From Apostichopus japonicus (lineage: Eukaryota > Echinodermata > Holothuroidea > Aspidochirotida > Stichopodidae), in contig NC_092571.1 of NCBI RefSeq assembly GCF_037975245.1, forward strand, positions 18,500,917-18,564,916: a stretch of 64,000 nt of DNA. Reading direction: 5' to 3'. The position numbers and the translations under genes are program-made. Below, in pieces: positions 12,301 to 22,894 of this stretch; position 1 is the stretch's first letter, and every line of letters starts with the position of its first letter. The notes under the pieces were generated by a model. The model was not told the origin of the DNA. It saw nothing but the letters and a program-made list of their open reading frames with translations, and made no database searches.

Positions 12301-15300
12301 CCTAAGAGATATATAGTGGTGAGTGAATTACGTACTGTGGTGGTAGGCTACCCTAATAGATATATAGTGGTGAGTGAATTACGTTCTGTGGTGGTAGGCT
12401 ACCCTAATAGATATACAGTGGTGAGTGAATTACATACTGTGGTGGTAGGCTACCCTTATTTATATATAGTGGTGAGTGAATTACGTACTGTGGTGGTAGG
12501 CTACCCTAATAGATACATAGTGGTGAGTGAATTACGTACTGTGGTGGTAGGCTACCCTAATTGATATATAGTGGTGAGTGAATTACGTACCGTGGTGGTA
12601 GGCTACCCTAAGAGATATATAGTGGTGAGTGAATTACGTACTGTGGTGGTAGACTACCCTAATTGATATATATTGGTGAGTGAATTACGTACTGTGGTGG
12701 TAGGCTACCCTAAGAGATATATAGTGGTGAGTGAATTACGTACTGTGGTGGTAGACTACCCTAATTGATATATATTGGTGAGTGCATTACGTACTGTGGT
12801 AGTAGGCTACCCTAATTGATATATAGTGGTGAGTGAATTACGTACCGTGGTGGTAGGCTACCCTAAGAGATATATAGTGGTGAGTGAATTACGTACTGTG
12901 GTGGTAGACTACCCTAATTGATATATATTGGTGAGTGCATTACGTACTGTGGTAGTAGGCTACCCTAATTGATATATAGTGGTGAGTGAATAACGTACTG
13001 TGGTGGTAGGCTACCCTAATGGGAGTGATTTACCTTCTTAGGTGGTAAGGCTTTACCCAATAGTGATGGAACAGTGGTGACTGAACTTTTTGTGGTGGCT
13101 GGCTTACCAAATTACTATACTTATTAGTTGATGATCTGAAAATGATGGCTAAAGAATCTCATGATGATCTTGCATAGCTAAAACATGGACATGTCTAAGA
13201 GCCTTCTTTTACTAGTTCTCCAATTTTTAAAGGTTCTCCTCACCATGTGCTTTTATTAATTCCTTTGATTTAAGTAGTGAGGTTAAATGGTTACCCAAAA
13301 ACTACCCAACCTCTTGGGCACCACATTCAATGGCATTCTTTGCTTATTTCTTCACTTTTACCAAGAAATTATATGAAAATCATTTGCAAAAGTCATAACC
13401 ACTCTGCCCATGGGTCTTGGTTAAAACAGATTTGATGTATAGAATGCTGAGCTAGTCTCAGCATTCCATAAACATCAGATCTGGGATGGGTTTACTTGTT
13501 CCTTTTAAATGGAAAAGTACTTTTATTATATTCTAATCTTCCCATTTCCATTTTCCCAGGCTGCCCCAATATGTAACAAGAGAGATACTGATGGTTGTGT
13601 ATTTTAATATTGCAGGTCAAACAGCTTCCTTGGAATGAGACACTGGTGGGAACAGAGACCTCTGTTTTATTGGACATGTTGATTTCAGTCAACAGACGTG
13701 GGGTGCTAACCATCAACTCCCAACCACATACCAATGGCAGTCCTTCCAGTGATCCCCTCCTAGGATGGGGTCCACCTGGAGGATATGTATATCAAAAGGT
13801 AATTAACTTGGTTGTGATCATTTCTCATTTCAACAAGAACATGAACAGCCTACAATCCTGAATCTAGTACACACAAGGGACTCCATGTAGTAGACATCTG
13901 TCTTTTGTATGAAAATACCATCAGATTAAGCAAATCCCACTTTGTTAGCACTTGATATCGTGGATTGTTGGCTAGTTAAATGGTAGAAAGAGATTAAATA
14001 TCGTCAGTGTTAATCTAATTTCCAGTCCTTCCTCTACTGAAAGTGTTTTTTTTCAGTCCCTAATACTGTATGATGATTATGAGGTTTGCCCTCATTAGTT
14101 GCTTCAACAATGTGATCATTGTCAACTTACTGAGCCATAGATACTTGATAAGATGTGCAGATAACTGTTGCTGTGACTACACTTCATGATCTGTGGGAGT
14201 TAGTTGTTTTAGTGTAACACTGAGCATCAGCCAGTTGTTGTACTTAGTCTCTTTAATGGTGTGAATCATCTCCTTCTAGTACTGGCTAAAGTAGATATAC
14301 TTACTATGTTAACCTCAGGAAATTTCATTTCATAATAGATTTTAGTAACATGGCAATGTCATATTAAGTCACAACATATTGTAAACATATGAGGACATCA
14401 TTGGAAGAGGTTTGAAGGGCTTAAACATGCTTTCATGTGTTATCTTAAACAGGCATACCTAGAGTTCTTCACGTCTCGAGAAAATGTTGCCGCTCTGTTA
14501 GAAGTTTTACAAGACTACCCACGCGTAAACTATCATGTGATAAACCACACGGTAAGAATACTTGGATAGTAGACAAACTACCATCATCAATGTCCCTCTA
14601 TTGTTGATCTTGACTGCACCCTCACACACATGTGTGGAAATACCAGAATCTGGTACTTAAAATATTATGTTTGAACACACCATCACACACATGTGGGAAA
14701 TACCAGAATCTGGTACTTAAAATGTTATGTTTGAACACACCATCACACACATGTGGGAAATACCAGAATCTGGTACTTAAAATGTTATATTTGAACACAC
14801 CATCACACACATGTGGGAAATACCAGAATATGGTACTTAAAATGTTATGTTTGAACACACCATCACACACAGAATCTGGTACTTAATATGTGATGTTTCA
14901 AATCAAAAGTCATCTTACAGAGAGAAGTTATTTTCTGTATTGGAGAGTTTGAAACAATTTATATCAAAGTGTAAAGTATTTTCATTCCTAAGCTTTGTAA
15001 ACATAGTTAGCAATATCTTTAATGTTTGATTCATTGCTGGTAATAAATAGATCAAGGATGGAAAGCCAAAAACAAACCGTTCAGATGCTTTGTAAAGGCT
15101 CAGGCAGGCAAGCAGTCACTAGTTGACTTGAGCCTTCCTTTTCTAGGAAATATGATATTATTAGTTAGGAGTGATATATATTGAGTGGTATAGCAAGTTG
15201 CTGTTAGGCACAAACTGCTAGAATGCACTACTACCAGTGCAGGTTGTATTTCCATACCACTTTTCTGTTCGAGAAATGATCCTGTAAACAATTGAAGTGA

Positions 15301-18096
15301 CTGAACCGTTTAGTCTGGCACACTTCCTCAGATGCAACAGAGAACTCAACACCCAAGGATATTTGCAATGCATAATAAATCTGCCAAAGACAAATGGTGT
15401 TGAAGATTATCCAATCGTAGTACTGTGTTGTTGATATGAAGTTAAAAGAACATGTTTTGTTTGAGTAATTTGAAATTATAAAATAATGGACTAAGGTTAA
15501 AGGAATTGTCTGGTGGAAGATTTTGATACATTGTCCTTGTATTTATTATTTTTCTCTCTCTAACCATGTTAAAATTGTCCCCATTCGACGTTTTCTTCTT
15601 GTAGAAATCTGGTTTTTAAATTCACCAGTTTCTCACCAAAAGTACCGTTTGTTCGAACGCTTCAATTTGGTGATTGACGTAGTGCTTGCAATTAGGCAAA
15701 ACAGGCGACTTGAAGTTAGCACTCCCATTTCCGCAGCAAATAAACTCTCATGTATAAGCACATTGGATTGCCTAATATATACAACGTACATACTCGTGAA
15801 CGTATATCCTATGATGCCCAGTTGGTGTCCTTGTATAGCGTTGCACATAGTACACTCACACTCAAACCACAGTTCATAAACTGTTCTTCGAAATCGCTGA
15901 AATAAAATTCACGGATCAAATTAACAGTAAAAGGAAACTTGAAAAGTATTCGTAACACCGAAAGATGAAACTTGGCGGAATCGCAGAATTGTCCGATCGT
16001 AAACGTTAGAGTAGCTTACACATGCGAACATTCTTCGCGCTGGAGCTGGATAGCGCGATCTATAAACATCGAAGAGTCTGCTGTTAAAACTTATCTTGTT
16101 ACACAAAGACCACGAAACCACCGATCTACTACATATATGGCGGCTTAAGGAGTTTTTTAAATCATATCTAATTTATAAGAAATTTCACCAGAAATTATGG
16201 AAGAAATTTATTGGAATCGTTGTCAGAGCAGAATGTAGCACTGAGAAGCTTAGGCTTTGCAGAACTGTCCGATTGTCAACGTTAGAGTATAGCCTACAGT
16301 ACATGCCAACATTCTTCGCGTTGGAGCTGGATAGCGCGATGTGTAGCCTAAACAATGAAGAGTCTGCTGTTAAAATTTACCTTGTGTTACACAAAGACCA
16401 CAGAACCACCGATCTACTACATGGCGGCTTAAGGAGTTTTTGAAAACATAACTTATTTCTAAGAAATTTCACCGGAAATTAAGGAAGAAATTTATCTGTA
16501 TACAAACGCGGTTTTTGTTGTGATTACCGTATAGGTACTGTACGGAGGGTGGGTTATGTCGCAATCTGCATTAGCATAGCTGACGTCACGTTCTGTACTG
16601 TTCAAATCATATTTGAAATGTCTATCCTTAACGATTAAAAAATCGTTTCTCTGTCAAACGCAACATTAGCGTTCTCATACTTTGACAACATATTTAGAAA
16701 ATTATTTCTCATTTTTTAAGGTAACTTCTTTGGGCCACCAGACAATCCTTTTAACATGTTGGCCTGCACCGAGTAGCTGACCTCATCATTCCAGAGATTA
16801 ATTTTGAAAATAAATATCTTAAAAAGGCTAGAGTAGCTATATTAACTTGACTACAGGTTTTCTCCTCTAACTGTCACATTAAGATTTTCTTAATTCTGCC
16901 AAAAATCAACCTTTAATGATTTCTACAATAGGGAAAGGATGACATCACTAATGCAGACAGACTGAAACCAATTGCAGTAACTTGGGGAGTGTTTCCTGGT
17001 GCTGAGATCTGGCAACCTACAGTAGTGGATCCAATTAGTTTTATGTACTGGAAGGTAAGTCGTAGCACATTCTAATGCACACGAAGCTGTCTTATCTTGT
17101 AAGTCAATTATGCTTCCATTAGCTTTTGATTTGGGTTTCATATGTCTCCAATTACACTTCCATTAGAACATATATTACATGTGATATGTATGCAATGACA
17201 CTTCCATTAGATTAAATATTATATATGATATGTATGCAATGACACTTCCATTAGATTAAATATTATATATGATATGTATGCAACAACACTTCAATTAGAT
17301 TAAATATTATACATGATATGTATGTAATGACACTTCCATTAGATTATATATTATTTATGATGTATGTAATGACACTTCCATTAGATTATATTTTATATAT
17401 GATATGTATGTAACGACACTTCCATTAGATTATATATTATATATGATATGTATGTAATGACACTTCCATTATATTATATATTATCTATGATGTCTCCAGT
17501 GACACTTCCATTACATTATATATTATTTATTATGTATGCAATGACACTTCCATCAGATTATATATTATATATGATATGTATGTAATGACACTTCCATTAT
17601 ATTATATATTATCTATGATGTCTCCAGTGACACTTCCATTAGATTATATATGATATGCATGTAATGACACTTCCATTAAATTATATATGTCTCCAATGAC
17701 ACTTCCATTAGATTATATATTATATGTCTGCAATGACAGTTCCATGTATTATATATGATATGTTTACAATGACACTTCAATTCTGTACAGGATGAAGCAT
17801 TTGGCCTGTGGACCAATCACTGGGGAGAGCTTTACGATGAGGGATCCAAGTCCAGGCAAATTATTGATTATTTTCATGACACTTACTACCTGGTGAACCT
17901 TGTTGACAATGAGTTTGTCAAGGAAAACATCCTCTTTGAGGTGATTGAAAAGATGCTGGAGCGTAAAGCTCTCAAGATGAGCACTGAGAGGCAGCTAGGT
18001 CCTGAGGATGAGCTGGAAAATGATCACTTCCAGAAGAAAATCAAACTTGAATCAGGAATCAATGCAGATACCAGGTCTACAGTGAGTAAACAATAA
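3127..18096 (+). CDS. MTHFR: Methylenetetrahydrofolate reductase (whole gene, 11 coding exons)
   Basis: This enzyme reduces 5,10-methylene- to 5-methyltetrahydrofolate with FAD and NAD(P)H, supplying the methyl group for homocysteine remethylation in the cytosol. Coding exons: 3127-3365, 4208-4446, 7554-7667, 8606-8799, 9626-9780, 10894-11085, 11848-12064, 13616-13798, 14453-14551, 16932-17054, 17791-18096. They sum to 2061 nt (686 residues; human about 656), and every junction is GT-AG and in phase. Residues 1-45 form a Ser/Thr-rich tail with an SP site, as in animal enzymes where it is phosphorylated. The TIM-barrel catalytic domain (about 50-335) shows SLEFFPPRT with catalytic Glu64, DITWHP, LHMTC, ALRGD, GYPKGHP and [13 protein letters not shown]. 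The Ala in GAD matches the human Ala222 site and is the common allele. A linker (RRPLPW...DVRPIFW) leads to the AdoMet-binding regulatory domain (about 360-650). The C-terminus is about 30 residues longer than human. Introns 4, 6, 7, 9 and 10 carry minisatellites. Confidence 0.97.
3485..4078. mobile_element. Short non-autonomous DNA transposon (MITE) in MTHFR intron 1
   Basis: The ends are inverted copies of AACTAAAACGAATGA (3485-3499, and its complement at 4064-4078). The octamer GAATGACA or its complement recurs several times just inside both ends, typical of subterminal repeats. At 594 bp it contains no transposase-like frame. The family and target duplication were not resolved. A related motif (TGTCATTCGTTTTA) also occurs inside the larger element near 26260. 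Confidence 0.6.
4208..4446 (+). CDS. MTHFR: MTHFR exon 2
   Basis: Acceptor TTTTCAG and donor GAG|GTGAGC. It encodes barrel motifs [24 protein letters not shown] and the start of ALRGD; the Asp codon is split with exon 3. Alignment to the family is continuous across both junctions. Confidence 0.96.
5830..6165. repeat. Region of recurring GGGCC...TTTTTGGG motifs in MTHFR intron 2
   Basis: About eight short copies of a GGGCCC/GGGCCAA core separated by T-rich spacers (ATTTTTTGGG) occur in both orientations within about 300 bp. The self-complementary GGGCCC cores give dyad symmetry. It is probably part of a degraded foldback element; the boundaries were not found. Confidence 0.4.
7554..7667 (+). 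CDS. MTHFR: MTHFR exon 3
   Basis: Acceptor CTTTCTTCCAG and donor CTG|GTAAGT. It encodes [18 protein letters not shown] followed by [12 protein letters not shown] and ICVAG, the segment following LRGD in all eukaryotic MTHFRs. The length is 114 nt, entering and leaving in phase 1. Confidence 0.95.
8606..8799 (+). CDS. MTHFR: MTHFR exon 4
   Basis: Acceptor TTGTATAG and donor CAG|GTTAAT. It encodes [32 protein letters not shown] and [11 protein letters not shown]. The Ala of GAD corresponds to the human Ala222Val polymorphic site. The donor is weaker than the others (GTTAAT). Confidence 0.96.
8990..9557. repeat. 62-bp minisatellite, about 9 copies, MTHFR intron 4
   Basis: The unit begins GATGAGGTAGGCATGAGG and ends GTCTGAAGTCTGTG. 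Copies differ at only a few positions (for example AAGGGA/AAGAGA). It lies about 70 bp before the exon 5 acceptor and does not include it. Confidence 0.95.
9626..9780 (+). CDS. MTHFR: MTHFR exon 5
   Basis: Acceptor TTTGTTTACAG and donor AAAAG|GTATTT. It encodes [19 protein letters not shown] and [17 protein letters not shown], which form the back of the barrel near the FAD and folate sites. It leaves in phase 2. Confidence 0.96.
10894..11085 (+). CDS. MTHFR: MTHFR exon 6
   Basis: Acceptor GGTTACAG and donor TATAG|GTATGG. It encodes [20 protein letters not shown], the linker RRPLPW, and EEDVRPIFW-like [18 protein letters not shown]. It ends the catalytic domain and enters the linker to the regulatory domain. 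Confidence 0.96.
11220..11770. repeat. About 109-bp minisatellite, about 5 copies, MTHFR intron 6
   Basis: The motif GGGCATGGTATAGAGAGGCA recurs at about 11264, 11374, 11484, 11591 and 11699. Copies are 90-95% alike by eye, and a more decayed copy lies at about 11170-11230. No splice site is included. Confidence 0.9.
11848..12064 (+). CDS. MTHFR: MTHFR exon 7
   Basis: Acceptor TATTACTAG and donor ACAGTG|GTGAGT. It encodes [28 protein letters not shown] and [12 protein letters not shown], the start of the AdoMet-responsive domain. The last nucleotides of the exon and its donor are the seed of the 51-bp minisatellite that follows directly. Confidence 0.95.
12062..13022 (+). repeat. 51-bp minisatellite seeded from the MTHFR exon 7 donor, about 19 copies
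   Basis: Each unit carries TAATAGATAT...AGTGGTGAGTGAATTAC, closely matching the real junction AATAGATATGGAACAGTG|GTGAGTGAACTAC. The donor GTGAGT is kept in nearly all copies. The 51-bp length is 17 codons, so the frame of exon 7 persists through several copies until TGA-containing variants (CTAATTGATATA) appear after about 12560. Confidence 0.95.
13616..13798 (+). CDS. MTHFR: MTHFR exon 8
   Basis: Acceptor AATATTGCAG and donor CAAAAG|GTAATT; 183 nt in phase 0. It encodes [47 protein letters not shown], all conserved in the regulatory domain. Confidence 0.96.
14453..14551 (+). CDS. MTHFR: MTHFR exon 9
   Basis: Acceptor ATCTTAAACAG and donor CACACG|GTAAGA; 99 nt in phase 0. It encodes [19 protein letters not shown] and RVNYHVIN, part of the regulatory domain. 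Confidence 0.95.
14618..14885. repeat. 60-bp minisatellite, about 4.5 copies, MTHFR intron 9
   Basis: The unit is ACACATGTGGGAAATACC...TTTGAACACACCATCAC. It begins about 65 bp after the exon 9 donor but does not contain it. Copies are nearly identical. Confidence 0.92.
15501..16750. mobile_element. TTAA-flanked non-autonomous DNA transposon in MTHFR intron 9
   Basis: Inverted termini AGGAATTGTCTGGTGG (left) and its near complement CCACCAGACAATCC (right) are bounded by TTAA at 15497-15500 and 16751-16754, a TTAA target duplication. TTAA plus RGG-type ends fits the Kolobok superfamily better than piggyBac (which has CCC/CCY ends); this is inference from known termini. The interior carries a direct duplication of about 250 bp (about 15975-16222 and 16250-16497). 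No transposase frame is present. Confidence 0.75.
16932..17054 (+). CDS. MTHFR: MTHFR exon 10
   Basis: Acceptor TTTCTACAATAG and donor TGGAAG|GTAAGT; 123 nt in phase 0. It encodes [20 protein letters not shown] and [17 protein letters not shown], a highly conserved block of the regulatory domain. Confidence 0.96.
17100..17780. repeat. 43-60 bp AT-rich minisatellite abutting the MTHFR exon 11 acceptor, about 13 copies
   Basis: The core TGCAATGACACTTCCATTAGA is followed by a variable (TA)-rich spacer. The last, truncated copy (CAATGACACTTCAA) runs directly into the pyrimidine tract TTCTGTACAG of exon 11, so the array fills most of intron 10. Confidence 0.93.
17791..18096 (+). CDS. MTHFR: MTHFR exon 11 (terminal coding exon)
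   Basis: Acceptor CAATTCTGTACAG. It encodes [30 protein letters not shown] and then a charged tail (KKIKLES...) ending at TAA 18094-18096. A consensus-like donor ACA|GTGAGT lies inside the tail just before the stop (18079/18080). It could splice in phase to a downstream acceptor at 18510, replacing the last residues (VSKQ) with IKDE. Confidence 0.93.
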   Translation, partial: DEAFGLWTNHWGELYDEGSKSRQIIDYFHDTYYLVNLVDNEFVKENILFEVIEKMLERKALKMSTERQLGPEDELENDHFQKKIKLESGINADTRSTVSKQ

Positions 18097-18449
18097 GTTA
18101 ACCACATTTGATTACTTTTATGGAAGAGAGAACATCCTGAATGGGGCATCCACTGTGCTCCACCAAAGAAAGAGATTATTAAAGGGAAAGGGTTTAAAAG
18201 ATAATCAAACTATTAATTGTCAAATACTTTTGTCAGCTACGACTACATTTGATAGAATTTGCTCTTTCCTCTTATAAGACTTATAGCTTGATTTACTAGG
18301 ATATAATAATTGCTTGATCATCTGGGATCAAATGTTATATTAGTAAGAATGTACTATACACAAGGCAACCAAAGGCAACTTTCTTTGTCATGGGCATCTA
18401 GTCTCCAGCATGTTACACTGATGTCATAAGAAATGGTGAACAATTGACA

Positions 18450-18800
18450 AGTTTCTTTCAGATTGCTGTTGGAACATGTGAATGACTAGTGCTTCATCTT
18501 TATCTTACAGATCAAAGATGAATGAAGTAAAGAGAGGCCATACTGCACAGCAATTGTGGAATGACTAGGACTTCATCATCATCATCTTACAGATCAAAGA
18601 TGAATGAAGCAAAGAGAGGCCATACTGCACAGCAACTGTGGAATGACTTCATCTTTATCTTACAGATCAAAGATGTATGAATTAAAGAGAAGCCATACTG
18701 CACAGCAACTGTGGAATGTCTGGGACTTCATCTTTAACTTACAGATCAAAGATGGTATGAACTAAAGAGAGGCTATACTGCAGAGCAACTGTGACACCTG
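18450..18800 (+). repeat. MTHFR: Fourfold repeat with acceptor-like junctions downstream of the MTHFR stop
   Basis: Four copies of CTTACAGATCAAAGATG plus flanks (TGCACAGCAACTGTGGAATG) occur. Acceptor-like AGs end at 18510, 18592, 18665 and 18744. Read in phase with the donor at 18080 they would encode IKDE-stop (first two copies), IKDV-stop and IKDGMN-stop. This is either 3' UTR or alternative terminal exons. Confidence 0.75.
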
Positions 18801-18950
18801 CAGCAAATTCTGTACAACAAAATCCATGTAAAATGTTAAAGTCCATGGCATTAATAATTGTTGTGCATAACTGCAGTGGTTGATTTGTAATTAGTTAACA
18901 TTTCAGTACAAAACATGTTAAATAAGTGATGTTATGTAAATAGGTTCACA

Positions 18951-18956
18951 AATAAA
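18951..18956 (+). terminator. MTHFR: Candidate polyadenylation signal AATAAA for MTHFR
   Basis: AATAAA follows the stop codon by about 850 nt, with a GT-rich stretch (GGGTGGTGTAC) just after it. It is the first canonical hexamer noticed downstream of the stop; no cleavage site is proven. Confidence 0.45.
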
Positions 18957-19544
18957 TGAGGGTGGTGTACAAAGTAAGTTTTATTGGGGGACAGGACTGC
19001 CATTTAACAAGCAACTTTATTGTTATGTCAGTACAGTGGAAATGTATTTCCCTGCAAAGGCAGTGTGGATGATAGATGATCTAGATCAGGAATATAAAGA
19101 AAGCTTGCTGATAATATGCTTTCTGTTAGTATGTTTATGCAGCTGATTTGTTATTCTGGTTTCTCAATGGTCAAATATCACATATTTGCAATTATCTTTA
19201 TCTTGTTTTGTACACTTTTGCACACTGCATAATTTCTCTGTAAGATGTATTCTTGTATCATGTGTTTCTTTTTAAGTATTTGAAGGCAAGACCCTTGAAA
19301 GTTTGCTAAAGTTTCAATTTCTTCAGAAATTGTTCCTGCTTTTTACAAGTTTTGTGCAATATTTTAATGGTATAATTTCTAATTGAGTGATGAGAGATGA
19401 GTGTGTGACCATGTGCTTTGATGCCAGGTTAAAGTGTATCACAAAAATGAGCATGTTATTGATAAATACAATCATAACAAATTTCATGTAATGCATTGCT
19501 GTGAGACTTGTATACTTGCTTTATGCTCTCCAAAGTACTTTTAA

Positions 19545-20412
19545 GGAAAGTGGGGCAGGGAGGAATGACCTACAGATGTAATTGGGACAGGGAGGGGTGG
19601 CCTACAGATGGAACTGGGGAGGGAGGGATGCCTACAGGTGAAATTGGTACAGGGAAGGACGACCTACAAATTAAGGTGGGACAGGGAGGGATGACCTACA
19701 GATGTAATTGGGGCAGGGAGGGGTGGCCTACAGATGGAATTGGTACAGGGAAGGAAGACCTACAGATGTAATTGGGGCAGGGAGGGGTGGCCTACAGATG
19801 GAGTTGGGGCAGGGAGGGATGCCTACAGATTGAACTGGGGCAGGGAGGGATGCCTACAGATGAAATTGGTACAGGGAAGGACGACCTACAAATTAAGGTG
19901 GGACAGGGAGGGATGACCTACAGATGTAATTGGGGCAGGGAGGGATGGCCTACAGATGGAACTGGGGCAGGGAGGGGTGGGTTAGGGTTCTAACCCTAAC
20001 CCCTACAGATAAAATTTGGGCAGGGAGGGATGACCTACAGATGTAATTGGGGCAGGGAGGGATCGAAGACCTACAGATGTAATTGGGGCAGGGAGGGGTG
20101 GCCTACAGATGGAATTGGGGCAGGGAGGAATGGCCTACAGATGGAATTGGGGCAGGGAGGGATGACCTACAGATTAGAGTGGGGCAGGGAGACATGGCCT
20201 ACAGATGAAATTGGGGCAGGGAGGGATGATCAACAGATTAAGGTGGGACAGGGAGTAATGACCTAAAGATGAAAGTGGGGCAGGGAAGGATTGCCTACAG
20301 ATTAGAGTGGGTCAGGGAGGAATGACCTACAGATGGAAGTGGGGCAGGGAGAGATGACCTTCAGATGGAAGTGGGGCAGGGAGGGATGACCTACAGATGG
20401 AAAGGTGGGGGG
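19545..20412. repeat. G-rich 31-bp minisatellite, about 27 copies
   Basis: The unit is GGCAGGGAGGGATGGCCTACAG plus a variable end (ATGTAATTGG, ATGGAATTGG, ATTAAGGTGG). A TAGGGTTCTAACCCTAACCC interruption sits near 19982-20004. Strong G-run strand asymmetry: the + strand could form G-quadruplex. It lies in the intergenic space downstream of MTHFR. Confidence 0.95.
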
Positions 20413-21180
20413 AATTTTTCTTCATCATTAAGGAACCTTACCCCTCCCTTAAGAAACACAACAGGCAAGGATTCAATTTTCTCTGCTCTATTTACAATAA
20501 AATCTTGTCCAATGATGATACATATTTTTACACAGATATCATGCAACTTCAGAATGCGCTATATTGCCTTTAATAAATCTCACACATAGCTAACATATCG
20601 ACACATAAAGATTAAAACATCAAATTTACAACTTTATCATTTGAAAGAAATCATACATAGTTAATGGCAGCATCATAGCCTTGATTTTATTATCAAAGCA
20701 ATGGATTAATTAATGGATTAATTCCATAAGTCCTTAATTCATGTCCACGAATAATGTTATCTTTGAAAGGTGGGAGGGATGATAAAATGGTCTTTACATA
20801 ATATGAAGTATTTACACTACCTTCTATACTTTTAATCAAGATGAATATATTAGCATGCATAAATTATACCTAAACACACAAAGAACCATCTGTACATTGA
20901 AGGTTATATGATACAACAATGCTCCTCAGCTTATTGTAGATTATCTGCAGGAACAGATCATGCACTGATATGACGGCCTCACCAGTTCTGCCCACCAAAA
21001 TGACATGATAAATGATGAGTCGTGGATATTTAGTTTGTAATGAACATTCACCTAGTTTGAGCACGAATTTTGAAACTCACAAATTAGATGTTTGAATATG
21101 CAGTACGACACATGTACAGAGAAAATAGTCAAAGTAATAAAATCAATCCCGCCCCCTACCTCTCTGGTTTCCATTCAGAT
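20413..21180. other. Intergenic DNA without recognised features
   Basis: AT-rich unique sequence between two arrays. No domain-like frame, RNA gene or clear transposon end was seen. Confidence 0.5.
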
Positions 21181-21184
21181 GGAA

Positions 21185-22690
21185 TACTTTATTCAGACTG
21201 AACTATGATGGCCAATGACTAATAGCGTGGAACTGAGTAGCATCCAACTGACATAAAGCCTCTGACTATGACTAATAGCATTGAGTTGAGGTAACAAGAC
21301 AGAGTATCTACCAGAGGTTTCATGACCCAGTGACTTATAGCCTCAAACATATATATGCTGCATGACTCAAGGACTAATAGCATCGTACTGACATAAAGCC
21401 TCTGTCAAAGACTAATAGCATCTACCAGAGGTTACATGAATTATAGCATCCACCAGAGGTAACATGACTTATAGCCTCTAACATACATGCTGCATGACAA
21501 CTGGGACTAATAGCATTGAACTGAGGTTAATAGCATCGAACTGACATAGAACAATGACTAATAGGCATTCAGTTGAGGATATGACTTATAGCATCTACCA
21601 GAGGTTACATGACCCAGTGACTTATAGCCTCAAACATATATATGCTGCATGACTCAAGGACTAATAGCACGGAATTGAGGTTAATAGCATCGTACTGACA
21701 TAAAGCCTCTGTCAAAGACTTATAGCATCTACCACAGGTTACATGACCCAGTGACTTATAGCCTCAAACATATATATGCTGCATGACTCAAGGACTAATA
21801 GCATCGAATTGAGGTTAATAGCATCGAACTGACATAGGACAATGACTAATAGGCATTCAGTTGAGGATATGACTTATAGCACCTATCAGAGATTACATGA
21901 CCCAGTGACTTATAGCCTCAAACATATATATGCTGCATGACTCAAGGACTAATAGCATTGAATTGAGTCTAATAGCACTGAACTGACATAGGACAATGAC
22001 TATGCTCATTGAATTGAGGTAACTTATAGCATCTACCAGAGGTTACATGACCCAGTGACTTATAGCCTCAAACATATATATGCTGCATGACTCAAGGACT
22101 AATAGCATTGAATTGAGTATAATAGCAATGAACTGACAAAAAGCCTCTGACAATTACTAATAGCATTTGAGGTAACATATAGCATCTACCAGAGGTTACA
22201 TGACCCAGTGACTTATAGCCTCAAACATATATATGCTGCATGACTCAAGGACTAATAGCATTGAATTGAGTCTAATAGCACTGAACTGACATAGGACAAT
22301 GACTATGCTCATTGAATTGAGGTAACTTATAGCATCTACCAGAGGTTACATGACCCAGTGACTTATAGCCTCAAACATATATATGCTGCATGACTCAAGG
22401 ACTAATAGCATTGAATTGAGTCTAATAGCAATGAACTGACAAAAAGCCTCTGACAATTACTAATAGCATTTGAGGTAACATATAGCATCTACCAGAGGTT
22501 ACATGACCCAGTGACTTATAGCCTCAAACATATATATGCTGCATGACTCAAGGACTAATAGCATTGAATTGAGTCTAATAGCAATGAACTGACAAAAAGC
22601 CTCTGACAATTACTAATAGCATTTGAGGTAACATATAGCATCTACCAGAGGTTACATGACCCAGTGACTTATAGCCTCTAACACATGCAG
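21185..22690. repeat. About 150-bp compound minisatellite, about 9 copies
   Basis: CATGACCCAGTGACTTATAG recurs at roughly 150-bp intervals from 21323 to 22654. Each unit is itself built from short words (ACTAATAGCAT, GAACTGACATA, CTACCAGAGGTTAC). Two unit subtypes alternate, differing in GGACAATGACTATGC versus AAAAAGCCTCTGACAATTAC, which suggests dimer-level amplification. Confidence 0.92.
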
Positions 22691-22894
22691 GACTCGAGGA
22701 CTCATTGCACCAAACTGAGCTGAATGATCCTTCATCTGCCACATCCTTTTCATCATTTTTCTTTGATGTCAATGGTTAAGGACACCTAGTAACAACTTAA
22801 AGCACTTATCAGTGCTACCAACAGCCTGAACTCCAAACCCTATCACTCAGAGGGAAGGCCACCTCTATGGAAACAAGATGTACAGCTGAAACAC

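Noticed and set aside
14453-14885. 60-bp array after MTHFR exon 9 as another junction array
   Set aside because: The unit does not contain the exon 9 end or its GTAAGA donor; only a short CACAC similarity.
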